DNA of 12,326 nucleotides from Verrucomicrobiota bacterium (GCA_022709625.1 JAKLIL010000015.1:1-12326); one strand, 5' to 3'. Shown: positions 1-7,336, counted from the first letter of the stretch. Made by a program: numbers and translations. Notes: a model not told the origin generated them from the sequence alone.

Positions 1-292
1 AGTTCTCGTCCACCTGCAAAAGGGCGCGGGCGATGCCGTGGCGCAGGGCGCCGGCCTGGCCGGGAACGCCGCCGCCTTCGCACAACGCCACGACGTCGTA
101 CTTGCCCAGGCCGTCGATGGCCTTGAAGGGCGCTTCCACGAGGAGGCGCAGGTCGGTGGTGGGGAAATATTCCTCGAACTTGCGGGCGTTGATGGCAATC
201 TGGCCGGTGCCCTGCAGGAGGCGGACGCGGGCCACGGCGGTTTTGCGGCGGCCGGTGGCGAGATATTCGATTTCAGCTTTCTTGGTGGCCAT
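1..292 (-). CDS. rpsI: 30S ribosomal protein S9 (3' end outside window)
   Basis: Small-subunit ribosomal protein whose C-terminal tail reaches the tRNA sites of the 30S subunit. The visible 97 codons start MATKKAEIEYLATGRRKTAV; the GRRKTAVARVRL stretch is the S9 N-terminal signature. Later segments (INARKFEEYF, GLGKYDVV and GGGVPGQAGALRHGIARAL) match the conserved S9 core. S9 is usually about 130 residues, so roughly the last 30, including the basic tail, lie beyond base 1. The ATG at 292-290 is preceded by GGAG at a normal distance (within 293-305), and the gene starts 15 bases after the rplM stop, the near-universal rplM-rpsI order. It is almost certainly translated from the rplM transcript. 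Identity is very secure; only the end is unseen. Confidence 0.97.
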   Translation of the reverse strand, partial: MATKKAEIEYLATGRRKTAVARVRLLQGTGQIAINARKFEEYFPTTDLRLLVEAPFKAIDGLGKYDVVALCEGGGVPGQAGALRHGIARALLQVDEN

Positions 293-307
293 GGTGGTTC
301 TCCGGAA

Positions 308-733
308 TTAGCCGAGGGGCTGGGGGTTCTGGGCCGCGTGGGGGTGCTCCGCGCCGGGACAGATCTTGAGGCGCTTGATGAGCTGGCGGCTCAGGTGGTT
401 CTTGGGCAGCATGCCCCGGACCGCGTGCCAGAGGATGTAGCCCGGGTTTTTCCGGCGCATGACGGCCGCGGAGGTTTCCGTATACCCGCTCTGGTAGCCG
501 GTGTATTTCGCGTAGGTCTTCTTCTCGTCTTTGGTTCCCGTCAGGCCGATTTTGGCGGCGTTGACGACCACGACGAAATCGCCCATGTCGACGTGGGGGA
601 CGTAATCGGGTTTGCCGCGGCCCCGGAGGAGGCGGCAGACTTCGACGGCCAGGCGGCCGGCGGGCCGGTCGGTGGCATCGATCAGATGCCAGGCGTGCTT
701 GACTTCGGATTCAATCGGCAGTGTCGTCTTCAT
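308..733 (-). CDS. rplM: 50S ribosomal protein L13
   Basis: Early-assembling large-subunit ribosomal protein that binds 23S rRNA. The product is 141 residues, the normal bacterial L13 length. Recognisable blocks are HAWHLIDATDRPAGRLA near the N-terminus, YVPHVDMGDFVVVVNAAKI in the middle, then the KYTGYQSGY segment and WHAVRGMLPKNHLSRQ, with a C-terminal LKICPGAEHPHAAQNPQPL. The reading frame is open 16 codons further upstream, but that extension crosses the putative -10 box and matches no part of L13. The ATG at 733 also has AAGGA just upstream (736-740) and is taken as the start. It is the first gene of the rplM-rpsI operon. In other bacteria L13 often feeds back on its own operon; no such site is evident here. 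Confidence 0.97.
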   Translation of the reverse strand: MKTTLPIESEVKHAWHLIDATDRPAGRLAVEVCRLLRGRGKPDYVPHVDMGDFVVVVNAAKIGLTGTKDEKKTYAKYTGYQSGYTETSAAVMRRKNPGYILWHAVRGMLPKNHLSRQLIKRLKICPGAEHPHAAQNPQPLG

Positions 734-764
734 AATCCTTCGATTCCCAAACAATAAGGGGCGC

Positions 765-794
765 ACAGTAGCGCGGGGCACGCGCGGCTGTCAA
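765..794 (-). promoter_or_regulatory. sigma70-type promoter of rplM-rpsI
   Basis: On the minus strand a perfect -35 box TTGACA (794-789) is followed after 18 bases by TACTGT (770-765) as -10. Transcription would start near 758, giving a leader of about 25 bases that still contains the AAGGA ribosome binding site before the rplM ATG at 733. The perfect -35 box and position fit a strongly expressed ribosomal operon. This is by eye only; the -10 box matches the consensus at three of six positions. Confidence 0.7.
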
Positions 795-955
795 CGCGGT
801 TCTTTCTCGTTTCAACGGCGAAACAACCCCGTGCCGGAAGGATCGGGAATCCGACGACAGAGGACGCCTTGCGCGCCGTTGGCTGGCGGACATTCGCCTC
901 CAACCGGCTTCCCGCCCGGTTACCGCCGGACGCAAAGCGCGGTGCGCAAAGAAAA
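795..955. other. gene-free spacer between tRNA-Asn and rplM promoter
   Basis: No convincing gene is seen on either strand. The only structure noted is an inverted repeat AACCGG (902-907) / CCGGTT (916-921) with an 8-base loop. On the minus strand it lies 35 bases beyond the tRNA 3' end and could help terminate or process the tRNA transcript, but it has no T-tract. Just after the tRNA CCA the minus strand reads TTTTCTTTG, a weak T-rich run without a convincing stem. Confidence 0.5.
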
Positions 956-1030
956 TGGCTCCAGCGACAGGGCTCGAACCTGTAACCTATTGGTTAACAG
1001 CCAACCGCTCTACCATTGAGCTACGCTGGA
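956..1030 (-). tRNA. tRNA-Asn (anticodon GUU), CCA encoded
   Basis: Read on the minus strand, a complete cloverleaf folds. The acceptor stem TCCAGCG pairs with CGCTGGA. The D-arm is GCTC/GAGC with loop AATGGTA. The anticodon stem GTTGG/CCAAT encloses loop CTGTTAA, giving anticodon GTT. A 5-base variable loop AGGTT follows. The T-stem ACAGG/CCTGT encloses loop TTCGAGC. Discriminator G and a genomically encoded CCA (958-956) complete 75 bases. The GUU anticodon decodes AAC and AAU (asparagine). The gene lies between the HIT gene and rplM on the same strand but has its own promoter. GatC and GatA at the right end of the window could amidate Asp on this tRNA if the organism uses the indirect route; nothing here decides that. 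Confidence 0.97.
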
Positions 1031-1047
1031 ACCGAAAATCACACGGA

Positions 1048-1075
1048 AACATAATTGGCCGGGCCGGGAAGTCAA
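1048..1075 (-). promoter_or_regulatory. promoter of tRNA-Asn
   Basis: Minus-strand -35 TTGACT (1075-1070, five of six consensus bases) and -10 TATGTT (1053-1048, four of six) are separated by 16 bases. The predicted start near 1041 gives a short 5' leader of about 10 bases before the mature tRNA end at 1030. The spacer is strongly G+C-rich, so the AT-rich -10 stands out. Confidence 0.65.
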
Positions 1076-1116
1076 GCCCATTGCCAAAGAAACCTGCCTG
1101 GCATCGCAGGTTGGGG

Positions 1117-1190
1117 CGTCGCAATCCCTCCCGGGGAACGGGAAGCGTGGGCGTGAGCGCGTCGCCGGCCGGTTGCAATCCCCCGCGGGG
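1117..1190. repeat. degenerate dispersed intergenic repeat with internal direct repeat
   Basis: Two 20-base blocks, 1117-1136 and 1171-1190, agree at 16 of 20 positions (shared core GCAATCCC and end CGGGG) and are 54 bases apart. The first block runs into a stem-loop: CCTCCCG (1127-1133) / CGGGAAG (1139-1145) with one wobble pair and loop GGGAA. On the minus strand the stretch translates as ALTPTLPVPREG. This closely resembles the LTPTLSPRER-type translation of a common dispersed intergenic repeat found in many G+C-rich bacteria, so I read it as a decayed copy. The link to that repeat is from memory and was not searched. Confidence 0.4.
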
Positions 1191-1198
1191 CCAGCGGT

Positions 1199-1214
1199 GG
1201 CCGGATTTCCGGCC
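1199..1214 (-). terminator. stem-loop just after the HIT gene, possible terminator
   Basis: A perfect inverted repeat GGCCGG (1199-1204) / CCGGCC (1209-1214) with loop ATTT lies 4 bases beyond the HIT stop codon on the minus strand. A 6-bp all-G/C stem at this place suggests a transcript-end structure, but no T-tract follows, so a classical Rho-independent terminator is not supported. It may only protect the 3' end. Confidence 0.3.
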
Positions 1215-1218
1215 GTGC

Positions 1219-1608
1219 CTAGCGGGCCGGGAGGTAGTGGGCCCGGCCGGGAATGACCCCGCGGATGCCGCCGCGGGGGGCGGGGTGGTCGCCTGCCCGA
1301 CGGGGAATCAGGTGCAGATGGCAGTGGAAAACGGATTGGCCGGCGGCTTCGCCGTCGTTGGCGCCGAAATTGAAGCCGGTGATGGAAGCGTCGCCGGCCT
1401 GGAGTTCGGCGGCCAGTTGTTTCGCGAGGCGAAGCGCGGCGGACCATTCGTCCGGGGTCAATTCGCGGAAGGAGACGACGTGCCGGCGGGGTACGACGAG
1501 GGTGTGGCCGGCGCTGACGGGAAAGGCGTCGCGGAATGCAATGCACGGGCCGTCGGCGGCGATGATGCGCTCGGCCGGGAGTTCGCAGAACGTACAGGTC
1601 GGAATCAT
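1219..1608 (-). CDS. HIT-family protein (histidine-triad nucleotide hydrolase)
   Basis: Small 129-residue cytoplasmic enzyme of the histidine-triad superfamily (HINT/Fhit-like), whose members hydrolyse nucleotide phosphoramidates or dinucleoside polyphosphates. The catalytic triad is plain: H95-C-H97-L-H99 in FHCHLHLIPRR, preceded by the family segment FNFGANDGEAAGQS (79-92). An N-terminal C5-x-x-C8 pair resembles the zinc site of many bacterial HIT proteins, and AGHTLVVPRRH (33-43) is the usual strand before the nucleotide site. The C-terminal GGIRGVIPG is also family-typical. The length is normal. Substrate cannot be read from sequence. No ribosome binding site precedes the ATG, but a -10-like TATCTT ends 6 bases before it, suggesting a leaderless mRNA. 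It is divergent from the deacylase gene. Confidence 0.93.
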   Translation of the reverse strand: MIPTCTFCELPAERIIAADGPCIAFRDAFPVSAGHTLVVPRRHVVSFRELTPDEWSAALRLAKQLAAELQAGDASITGFNFGANDGEAAGQSVFHCHLHLIPRRAGDHPAPRGGIRGVIPGRAHYLPAR

Positions 1609-1620
1609 GGCGCCAAGATA
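1609..1620 (-). promoter_or_regulatory. putative -10 box of the HIT gene, leaderless
   Basis: On the minus strand TATCTT (1620-1615) is followed by GGCGCC and then the ATG of the HIT gene. Sigma70 transcription normally starts 6-7 bases after the -10, which puts the start on the A of the ATG. The stretch 17-18 bases upstream shows no good -35. There is no Shine-Dalgarno sequence, which fits a leaderless message. Confidence 0.35.
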
Positions 1621-1664
1621 GCATGAAGCCGACGGGAAGCATAGGAAACGCGGCAGCGGTTCGC

Positions 1665-1694
1665 TTGGGATGACGGAGGGGCGGGGGGTATGGT
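1665..1694 (+). promoter_or_regulatory. putative promoter of the deacylase-mfd-djlA-like cluster
   Basis: TTGGGA (1665-1670) and TATGGT (1689-1694) are separated by 18 bases; each matches consensus at four of six positions. The start would fall near 1701, leaving only about 6 bases before the ATG at 1707. No Shine-Dalgarno sequence is present in the G-poor stretch GTTGTCCGC before the start codon. By eye only. Confidence 0.4.
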
Positions 1695-1706
1695 AGCGTT
1701 GTCCGC

Positions 1707-3281
1707 ATGAACCCCCCCCCGGTGGATTGGATTTTGCGCGGCGGGACCGTGATGGACGGTCTCGGGGGCGAAGGCGTCCGGGCCGATGTCGGGCTTGCGG
1801 GCGACCGCATTGCGGCGGTGGGGGACCTTTCGCCGGCGACGGCCGCGAACGGATTCGACGCGGCGGGCCTGCTGGTTTGTCCGGGCTTCATCGACGTCCA
1901 CACGCATTCCGACGCGTACCTGCTGATCGAGCCGGGCGCGCCGTCGAAGATCCGACAAGGCGTGACGACGGAAATCACGGGCAACTGCGGCGCGAGCGCG
2001 GCGCCGAGATGGCCGGGCTACACCATGCCGTCGGATTGGCTGGAGCAGCAATATCCCGGCGACTGGCATTCGGTCGCGGAATACCGCGCCTTGCTGGACG
2101 CGCAGAAGCCGGCGGTGAATTCGGCGATGCTGATCGGGCATCGCGCGATCCGCGCGGCGGTGATGGGCATCGAACCGCGGGCGGCGACGAAAGACGAAAT
2201 CGCGAAGATGCAGAAGCTGCTGGACGCGGCGCTGGAAGAAGGCGGCGCGGGGTTGAGCACGGGGCTGGTCTACGCGCCGGCGATGCATGCGCAGCCGGAA
2301 GAAATCCAGGCGTTGGCCAAGGTGGTGGCCCAGCGCGGCGGAATCTACGCCACGCATATGCGCAGCGAAGGCGGCGCGCTGCTGGAGGCCATCGAGGAAG
2401 CCTTGGAAGTCGCGCGCGCCAGCGGGGTTCGGTTGCAGATTTCGCATCTGAAAACGGCGGGCCGGGCGAACTGGGGCAAGCTCGACGCGGCGCTGGAGCA
2501 AATCCGCGCGGCGCAAAAGGCGGGCATCGAAGTGGCCTCGGACCGCTATCCCTATACCGCGTCGTGCACGGACCTGGATGTCATTCTGCCAACCTGGGCG
2601 GCGCAGGGTGGGCGCGCGGCGATCTTGGCGCGCCTGCGCGATCCAGCGGAGCGTGCAAAGATCCGCGCGGAGATGGCCGCGGCGCGGGACGAGAAATATT
2701 GGGAGAACGTGTGGGTGGGCAGCACGCACCATCCAGACAACGCGCCGTTTGCGGGCAAGCCCATCGCGCTGGCGGCGGAAGCCTGGAAGCTGCATCCGCT
2801 GGACGCGGCGCTGCGATTCATGGAGACGGACGAATTGTTCACGGGCGGCATCTTCTTCGGCATGAGCGAAGAAAACATGTGGAAGATCCTCGCTGAGCCG
2901 TGGGTGATGATCGGTTCTGATGCGTCGATCCGCTCGCCGACGGGGCCGTTGAGCCACGATCATCCGCATCCGCGCGCCTACGGCACGTTCGGGCGGTATT
3001 TGCGCGCGGCGCTGGACGGCAAGACGGTGGGCATCGGCGAGGCGGTACGGAAAATGACGAGCCTGCCGGCGGAACACTTCCGCCTGAAGGACCGCGGTGC
3101 GATTCGCGCGGGGGCCTTCGCGGACGTCGTGGCGCTCGATCCGAAGACGTTCCGGGATTTGGCGACCTACGAAAAGCCGCATCAGTTTTGCGAGGGAATT
3201 TCGGCGGTCTGGGTCAACGGCACGGCGACCTTTCGCGACGGGAAGGACACCGGCGCGCGCGGCGGGCGGTATTTGGGCTAA
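1707..3281 (+). CDS. N-acyl-D-amino-acid deacylase (D-aminoacylase, amidohydrolase superfamily)
   Basis: A 524-residue zinc amidohydrolase that by family would remove the acyl group from N-acyl-D-amino acids, releasing D-amino acid and carboxylate. The expected metal-site residues are all present: H65-x-H67 in PGFIDVHTHSD, C94 in TGNCG, H217 in ATHMRSE, H247 in ISHLK and D405 in IGSDAS. Other family segments are DRYPYTAS and the C-terminal RGAIRAGAFADVVALDP, where the composite beta-domain closes. No signal peptide is visible, so it is probably cytoplasmic. The acyl-amino-acid substrate cannot be told. The ATG lies just after a putative promoter, and mfd begins only 4 bases after its stop, so this is likely the first gene of a three-gene transcript. 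Some relatives are annotated as D-glutamate deacylase or dihydroorotase-like. Confidence 0.9.
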   Translation: MNPPPVDWILRGGTVMDGLGGEGVRADVGLAGDRIAAVGDLSPATAANGFDAAGLLVCPGFIDVHTHSDAYLLIEPGAPSKIRQGVTTEITGNCGASAAPRWPGYTMPSDWLEQQYPGDWHSVAEYRALLDAQKPAVNSAMLIGHRAIRAAVMGIEPRAATKDEIAKMQKLLDAALEEGGAGLSTGLVYAPAMHAQPEEIQALAKVVAQRGGIYATHMRSEGGALLEAIEEALEVARASGVRLQISHLKTAGRANWGKLDAALEQIRAAQKAGIEVASDRYPYTASCTDLDVILPTWAAQGGRAAILARLRDPAERAKIRAEMAAARDEKYWENVWVGSTHHPDNAPFAGKPIALAAEAWKLHPLDAALRFMETDELFTGGIFFGMSEENMWKILAEPWVMIGSDASIRSPTGPLSHDHPHPRAYGTFGRYLRAALDGKTVGIGEAVRKMTSLPAEHFRLKDRGAIRAGAFADVVALDPKTFRDLATYEKPHQFCEGISAVWVNGTATFRDGKDTGARGGRYLG

Positions 3282-3285
3282 CGCC

Positions 3286-6200
3286 ATGGCCGATTCCGGG
3301 GAACAGAAGAAATTTGCCGTACCGCCCCCTGCGCCGGACGATCGAGCTTTCCTGAAAGGCGTGTTTGAGCCGGGCGGCGCGGGGCGCGTGCAGGAGGCGG
3401 AGGACGCGGCGCGGGCGTGGCTGGCGCTGGCGGCGGCGCGTGCGGCATCGGGGCCGTTGGTCGTGGTGGCCGAAAGTTCGCTGGCGCTGGATTTGCTTTG
3501 GCAGGATTTGCAGGCGCTGGGCGCGGGGAAATCCGTCGCGAAGCTGCCGGCCCTGAACGTGGAGGCGTCGCGGCTGGCATCGGGGCAGCCGTCGCCCGAC
3601 GTGAGCGGCGAGCGGCTGCGGACCTTGCAGCGCTGCCTGGCGTGGAAGGGGCGGGGCATCGTGGCGACCTGCGTGCAGGCGCTGCTGGAGCCGGTGGCGG
3701 CGCCGGACCGGATGCGACAGGGCAGCGAACGCGTGGCGTCCGGACAGGAATACGATCTGGACGCGCTCTGCGAGCGGCTGGCGGCGGCGGGCTACGAATT
3801 CGAAGTGGAAGTGCTGGCGAAAGGGCAGGCGTCGCGCCGCGGCGGCTTGCTGGACGTCTGGCCGCTAACGGAAGATTGGCCGGCGCGGCTGGAATTCTTC
3901 GGCGACGCCTTGGAGAGCATCCGGCGCTTCGATCCGGCCGAACAGCGTTCGCGGGACGAGATCAAAGAGCTGTCCATTCCACCGGCGTCGGACGAGGCGC
4001 CGGAAGGGGCGGCGGTCGCCCCGACGGAATATTTTCCGGCGGACGCGTCGTTCCTATGGTTCGATCCGGACGCGATCCTGCACCACTACGCGATGAGCGC
4101 CGAGTTGGCGGGGCGCGGCGGGGCGGAGAGTTCGCCCGAGCGCGACTTCGCGAACTGGCGGTTGGGGCTGGCGAAAAAATTCGCGAGCGGCGGGCAGCTC
4201 GACGTGGGCGGGAGCGACGCGGCACGCGATCTGGGGGCGCGGCCGTGCGAGGGGCTTGCGGCGCTGTCGGCGCGGGCGGTGCCGCCGGACGCGCTCGAGC
4301 GCGAGCGCCGGAAATGGTTCGAGATCTTGGCCGCGCGCGCGGCGGACGGCTGGAAGATCGAGCTGTTCTTCCACACGGAAGCGGGGGCCAAGCGGTTCGC
4401 GGCCACATACGGGATGCCGGCGGGATTCGCGACGCGGCTGGGCGCGCTGAGCGGCGGCTTCGAGCTGCCGGGCGCGAAATGGATGGCCGTGGCCGAGGCG
4501 GATTTCTACGGGACGCGGCGGGCCTTGCCGACGCGCCGCAAGACGTCGGGCGGTTCGGCGGCGCGCGACGCGACGGGCGAACGCCTGACCGACTGGACCG
4601 ATCTTCGGCCCGGCGAGCTCGTGGTGCACGTCGACCACGGCATCGGGAAATACCTGGGGCTCTACGAGATCGTGTTCGACGGGCAGCTGCAGGAAGCGCT
4701 GGCGGTGGAGTATGCCGAGAACGCGCGGCTGTACGTGCCGACGAGCCAGACCCATTTGCTGAGCCGCTACATCGGCGTGGGGCGCGCCAAGCCGCAACTG
4801 CATTCCATCGGCGGCAAGCGCTGGCTGAAGGAGAAGATCGCGGCCGAGCGGGCGGCGAGCGACCTGGCGGCGCAGATGCTGGAAACGCAGGCGCGGCGGG
4901 CGGCGCTCGATGGGCACGCCTTCGCGAAGGACAACCCGTGGCAGTTCGATTTCGAGCAGGCCTTCCCGTATGCCGAGACCGACGACCAGTTGCGGGCCAT
5001 CGCCGACGTGAAGCGCGACATGGAATCCAATCGGCCGATGGACCGGCTGATCTGCGGCGATGTGGGCTACGGCAAAACCGAGGTCGCGATGCGGGCGGCG
5101 TTCAAGGCGGTGATGGACGGCAAGCAGGTGGCGGTGCTGGTGCCGACGACGGTTTTGGCGCAGCAGCACTACGAGACTTTCCTGGAGCGCATGGGGCGGT
5201 TTCCCGTGGCGGTCGAGATGGTGAGCCGGTTCCGGACGAAAACCGAGCAGGCGGCGGTGCTGGCGCAGGCGGCGCAGAAAAAGGTGGACGTGCTGATCGG
5301 CACCCATCGCCTGCTGCAGCGCGACGTGAAGTTTGCCGATCTGGGACTGGTCGTCATCGACGAAGAGCAGCGGTTTGGGGTGGCGGCGAAGGAACACCTC
5401 AAGCGCATGCGCGAGATGGTGGACGTGCTGACGCTCTCCGCCACGCCGATTCCGCGCACGCTCTACCTGAGCCTGACCGGTGCGCGCGACCTAAGCCTGA
5501 TCCAGACGCCCCCGCGCGAGCGGCTGGCGATCGAGACCTACATCGCGCAGGACAGCGACGAGCTGGTGCGCGAAGCGGTGCTGCGGGAAGTGAACCGCGG
5601 CGGTCAGGTGTTCGTGCTGCACAACCGCATCCAGACCATCCAGTGGATGCGCGCGCGCCTGGAACGGCTGCTGCCGGGCATCCGCGTGGGCGTGGGCCAC
5701 GGCCGCATGACGGAAAAGGCGCTGGCCGACGTGATGCACCGCTTCGTGCGCCGGGAATACGACGTGCTGCTGTGCACGACGATCATCGAGAGCGGAGTGG
5801 ACATTCCGAACGTGAACACGATCCTGATCGACCGGGCCGACCGGTTCGGCATGGCGGATTTGTACCAGTTGCGGGGGCGGGTGGGGCGGAGCAAGCAGCA
5901 GGCCTACGCCTACCTGCTGCTGCCGCGGCACGGGGCGCTGTTCAATACGGCCCGGCGGCGCATCGGCGCGATCAAGCGGCACACGAGCCTGGGGGCGGGC
6001 TTCAAGCTGGCGCTGCGCGACCTGGAGATCCGCGGGGCGGGCAACGTGCTGGGGGCGGCGCAGAGCGGGCACATCGCGGCCGTCGGCTTCGACCTCTACT
6101 GCCAGTTGCTGAACCGCACCGTGGCGCGGCTGAAGGGCGAGGCCGAGCGGCCGATCATCGAAGTGGCGGTGCATCTGGATTTCCTGGACCTGACGCCCGA

Positions 6201-6594
6201 TCCGGAGCGCGAAGAAAACGCGGCGGTGATTCCGCGGGCGTACGTCGAGGACGAGAGCCAGCGGATCGGCATGTACCGCAAGATCGCGGGCGTTTCGTTC
6301 GAGAGCGAAGTGGACGCCCTGGCGGCGGAATTCCGCGATCGGTTCGGGCCGTTGCCGGCGGCGACGAAGCGGCTCTTGGCGATTTCGCGGCTGCGGATCC
6401 TGGCGGCGGGACTGGGGCTCAAAAGCGTGGCGACGGACGGCGACCGGCTGCTGCTGGGCAAGGGGCGGGACGAATTCCACTTGGTGAACGGCAAGCACAT
6501 CCGCCTGCACAAGCACGGCGCGAACGAACGTCTGGCTGAAATCGACAAGCGCCTGCGGCTGCTGGCGGGCGCGAAAGGCAAGAAGGAGACGTGA
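3286..6594 (+). CDS. mfd: transcription-repair coupling factor Mfd
   Basis: ATP-dependent DNA translocase that pushes stalled RNA polymerase off DNA and recruits UvrA for excision repair. It is 1102 residues, slightly shorter than the usual 1150 because the N-terminal part is compact. Order of parts: a degenerate UvrB-like module without a P-loop (about 1-250, with GGLLDVWPLTEDWPARLEFFGD); the RNA-polymerase-interacting domain from about 441 (RPGELVVHVDHGIGKYLG); helicase motor motifs GDVGYGKT (591-598), DEEQ (692-695), SATPIPRT (718-725) and QLRGRVGR (861-868); the TRG translocation segment around 896-933 (FKLALRDLEIRGAGNVLG); and the C-terminal TRCF domain (about 960-1080). The frame is open upstream of 3286, but that part overlaps the deacylase gene. 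The ATG at 3286 has no clear ribosome binding site, suggesting translational coupling. Confidence 0.97.
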   Translation: MADSGEQKKFAVPPPAPDDRAFLKGVFEPGGAGRVQEAEDAARAWLALAAARAASGPLVVVAESSLALDLLWQDLQALGAGKSVAKLPALNVEASRLASGQPSPDVSGERLRTLQRCLAWKGRGIVATCVQALLEPVAAPDRMRQGSERVASGQEYDLDALCERLAAAGYEFEVEVLAKGQASRRGGLLDVWPLTEDWPARLEFFGDALESIRRFDPAEQRSRDEIKELSIPPASDEAPEGAAVAPTEYFPADASFLWFDPDAILHHYAMSAELAGRGGAESSPERDFANWRLGLAKKFASGGQLDVGGSDAARDLGARPCEGLAALSARAVPPDALERERRKWFEILAARAADGWKIELFFHTEAGAKRFAATYGMPAGFATRLGALSGGFELPGAKWMAVAEADFYGTRRALPTRRKTSGGSAARDATGERLTDWTDLRPGELVVHVDHGIGKYLGLYEIVFDGQLQEALAVEYAENARLYVPTSQTHLLSRYIGVGRAKPQLHSIGGKRWLKEKIAAERAASDLAAQMLETQARRAALDGHAFAKDNPWQFDFEQAFPYAETDDQLRAIADVKRDMESNRPMDRLICGDVGYGKTEVAMRAAFKAVMDGKQVAVLVPTTVLAQQHYETFLERMGRFPVAVEMVSRFRTKTEQAAVLAQAAQKKVDVLIGTHRLLQRDVKFADLGLVVIDEEQRFGVAAKEHLKRMREMVDVLTLSATPIPRTLYLSLTGARDLSLIQTPPRERLAIETYIAQDSDELVREAVLREVNRGGQVFVLHNRIQTIQWMRARLERLLPGIRVGVGHGRMTEKALADVMHRFVRREYDVLLCTTIIESGVDIPNVNTILIDRADRFGMADLYQLRGRVGRSKQQAYAYLLLPRHGALFNTARRRIGAIKRHTSLGAGFKLALRDLEIRGAGNVLGAAQSGHIAAVGFDLYCQLLNRTVARLKGEAERPIIEVAVHLDFLDLTPDPEREENAAVIPRAYVEDESQRIGMYRKIAGVSFESEVDALAAEFRDRFGPLPAATKRLLAISRLRILAAGLGLKSVATDGDRLLLGKGRDEFHLVNGKHIRLHKHGANERLAEIDKRLRLLAGAKGKKET
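6583..6588 (+). promoter_or_regulatory. ribosome binding site of the DnaJ-domain gene
   Basis: AAGGAG lies inside the last codons of mfd, 7 bases before the ATG at 6596. It fixes the start of the downstream gene and shows that this organism does use Shine-Dalgarno sequences for genes inside operons. Confidence 0.75.
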
Positions 6595-6595
6595 G

Positions 6596-7336
6596 ATGGT
6601 GAGTCCCTGGATCACGGGTGCCCTGGGCTGGGCGTTTTTCGGGCCGCTGGGCGGGTTGTTCGGCTACGCGGCGGGGTCGTTGTTCAACGCGGCGCAGCGC
6701 GGGGGTGCATCCGCCGCCGGCAGCGGGCCGCAGGCAGGCCCCGCGGCGGCCCGCAACGATTTCATCGCCAGCCTGATGGTGCTGACGGCCGCCATGATGA
6801 AGGCCGACGGCCGCGCGACGAAATCCGAACTGGAGGTGGTGAAGCGATTCTTCGCGCGGGAATTCGGCCCGCGCGTTGCGCCGGAAGCCCTGCGCATGTT
6901 GCGCGACTTGCTGCCAAGGGATATTCCCGTCGGACCCGTTTGCGACCAAATCCGTTCCCACATGAACTACTCCCAGCGGCTGGCGCTGCTCCATTTTCTC
7001 TTCAGTATCGCCCATGCCGACGGCCAACTCCATCCCGAGGAGGACCGCCTGCTGGCGCACGTTGCCGCGGAACTCGGCCTGCACGCCGCCGATATCCGTT
7101 CCATTGCCGCCATGTTCGCGCCGCCGGCCGATCCCAACGCCGACTACCGCGTGCTGGAGGTTGCCCCGGACGCCACCGACGACGAAGTGCGCAAGGCCTA
7201 CCGGCGGATGTCGATGAAGCACCATCCCGACAAGGTCGCTCATCTCGGCCCCGAGTTCCAGAAGGCCGCCACCGATAAATTCCAGCGCGTGAACGCCGCC
7301 TACGCCGCCATCAAGAAAGCCCGCGGCATGGCCTGA
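6596..7336 (+). CDS. DjlA-like co-chaperone: TerB-like domain plus C-terminal DnaJ domain
   Basis: A 246-residue protein with the layout of DjlA-type co-chaperones. Residues 6-30 are a glycine-rich hydrophobic segment (GALGWAFFGPLGGLFGYAAG), probably a membrane anchor or helical hairpin. A low-complexity Ala/Gly linker follows (about 34-53). A TerB-like helical domain spans about 54-165, with two acidic repeats, MMKADGRATKSE (67-78) and AHADGQLHPEED (139-150). A J domain fills the C-terminus, with DYRVLEVAPDATDDEVRKAY and the essential HPD at 210-212, which stimulates DnaK ATPase. It starts one base after the mfd stop with a good AAGGAG, so it is co-expressed with mfd. Alanine codons here are largely GCC whereas mfd prefers GCG, possibly a different history. 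The partner client is unknown. Confidence 0.88.
   Translation: MVSPWITGALGWAFFGPLGGLFGYAAGSLFNAAQRGGASAAGSGPQAGPAAARNDFIASLMVLTAAMMKADGRATKSELEVVKRFFAREFGPRVAPEALRMLRDLLPRDIPVGPVCDQIRSHMNYSQRLALLHFLFSIAHADGQLHPEEDRLLAHVAAELGLHAADIRSIAAMFAPPADPNADYRVLEVAPDATDDEVRKAYRRMSMKHHPDKVAHLGPEFQKAATDKFQRVNAAYAAIKKARGMA

Noticed and set aside
38..757. 239-codon plus-strand open frame over rpsI and rplM
   Set aside because: Antisense shadow of two ribosomal protein genes.
734..781. N-terminal extension of L13 to an upstream ATG
   Set aside because: It would begin upstream of the putative -10 box and adds 16 residues not found in L13; the AAGGA site favours ATG 733.
3097..3285. N-terminal extension of Mfd by 63 codons
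   Set aside because: It lies wholly within the deacylase coding region and its translation is Arg-rich with no resemblance to Mfd.
1605..3659. 684-codon open frame on the minus strand across the deacylase gene and the mfd start
   Set aside because: Arg/Ala/His-rich, no recognisable domain, fully antisense to two secure genes; a by-product of high G+C content.
4054..5397. 447-codon minus-strand open frame inside mfd
   Set aside because: Low-complexity shadow of mfd with no start signal or family resemblance.
3417..6539. 1040-codon plus-strand open frame overlapping mfd in another frame
   Set aside because: Gly/Arg/Ala-rich shadow; mfd in its own frame has complete, ordered helicase motifs.
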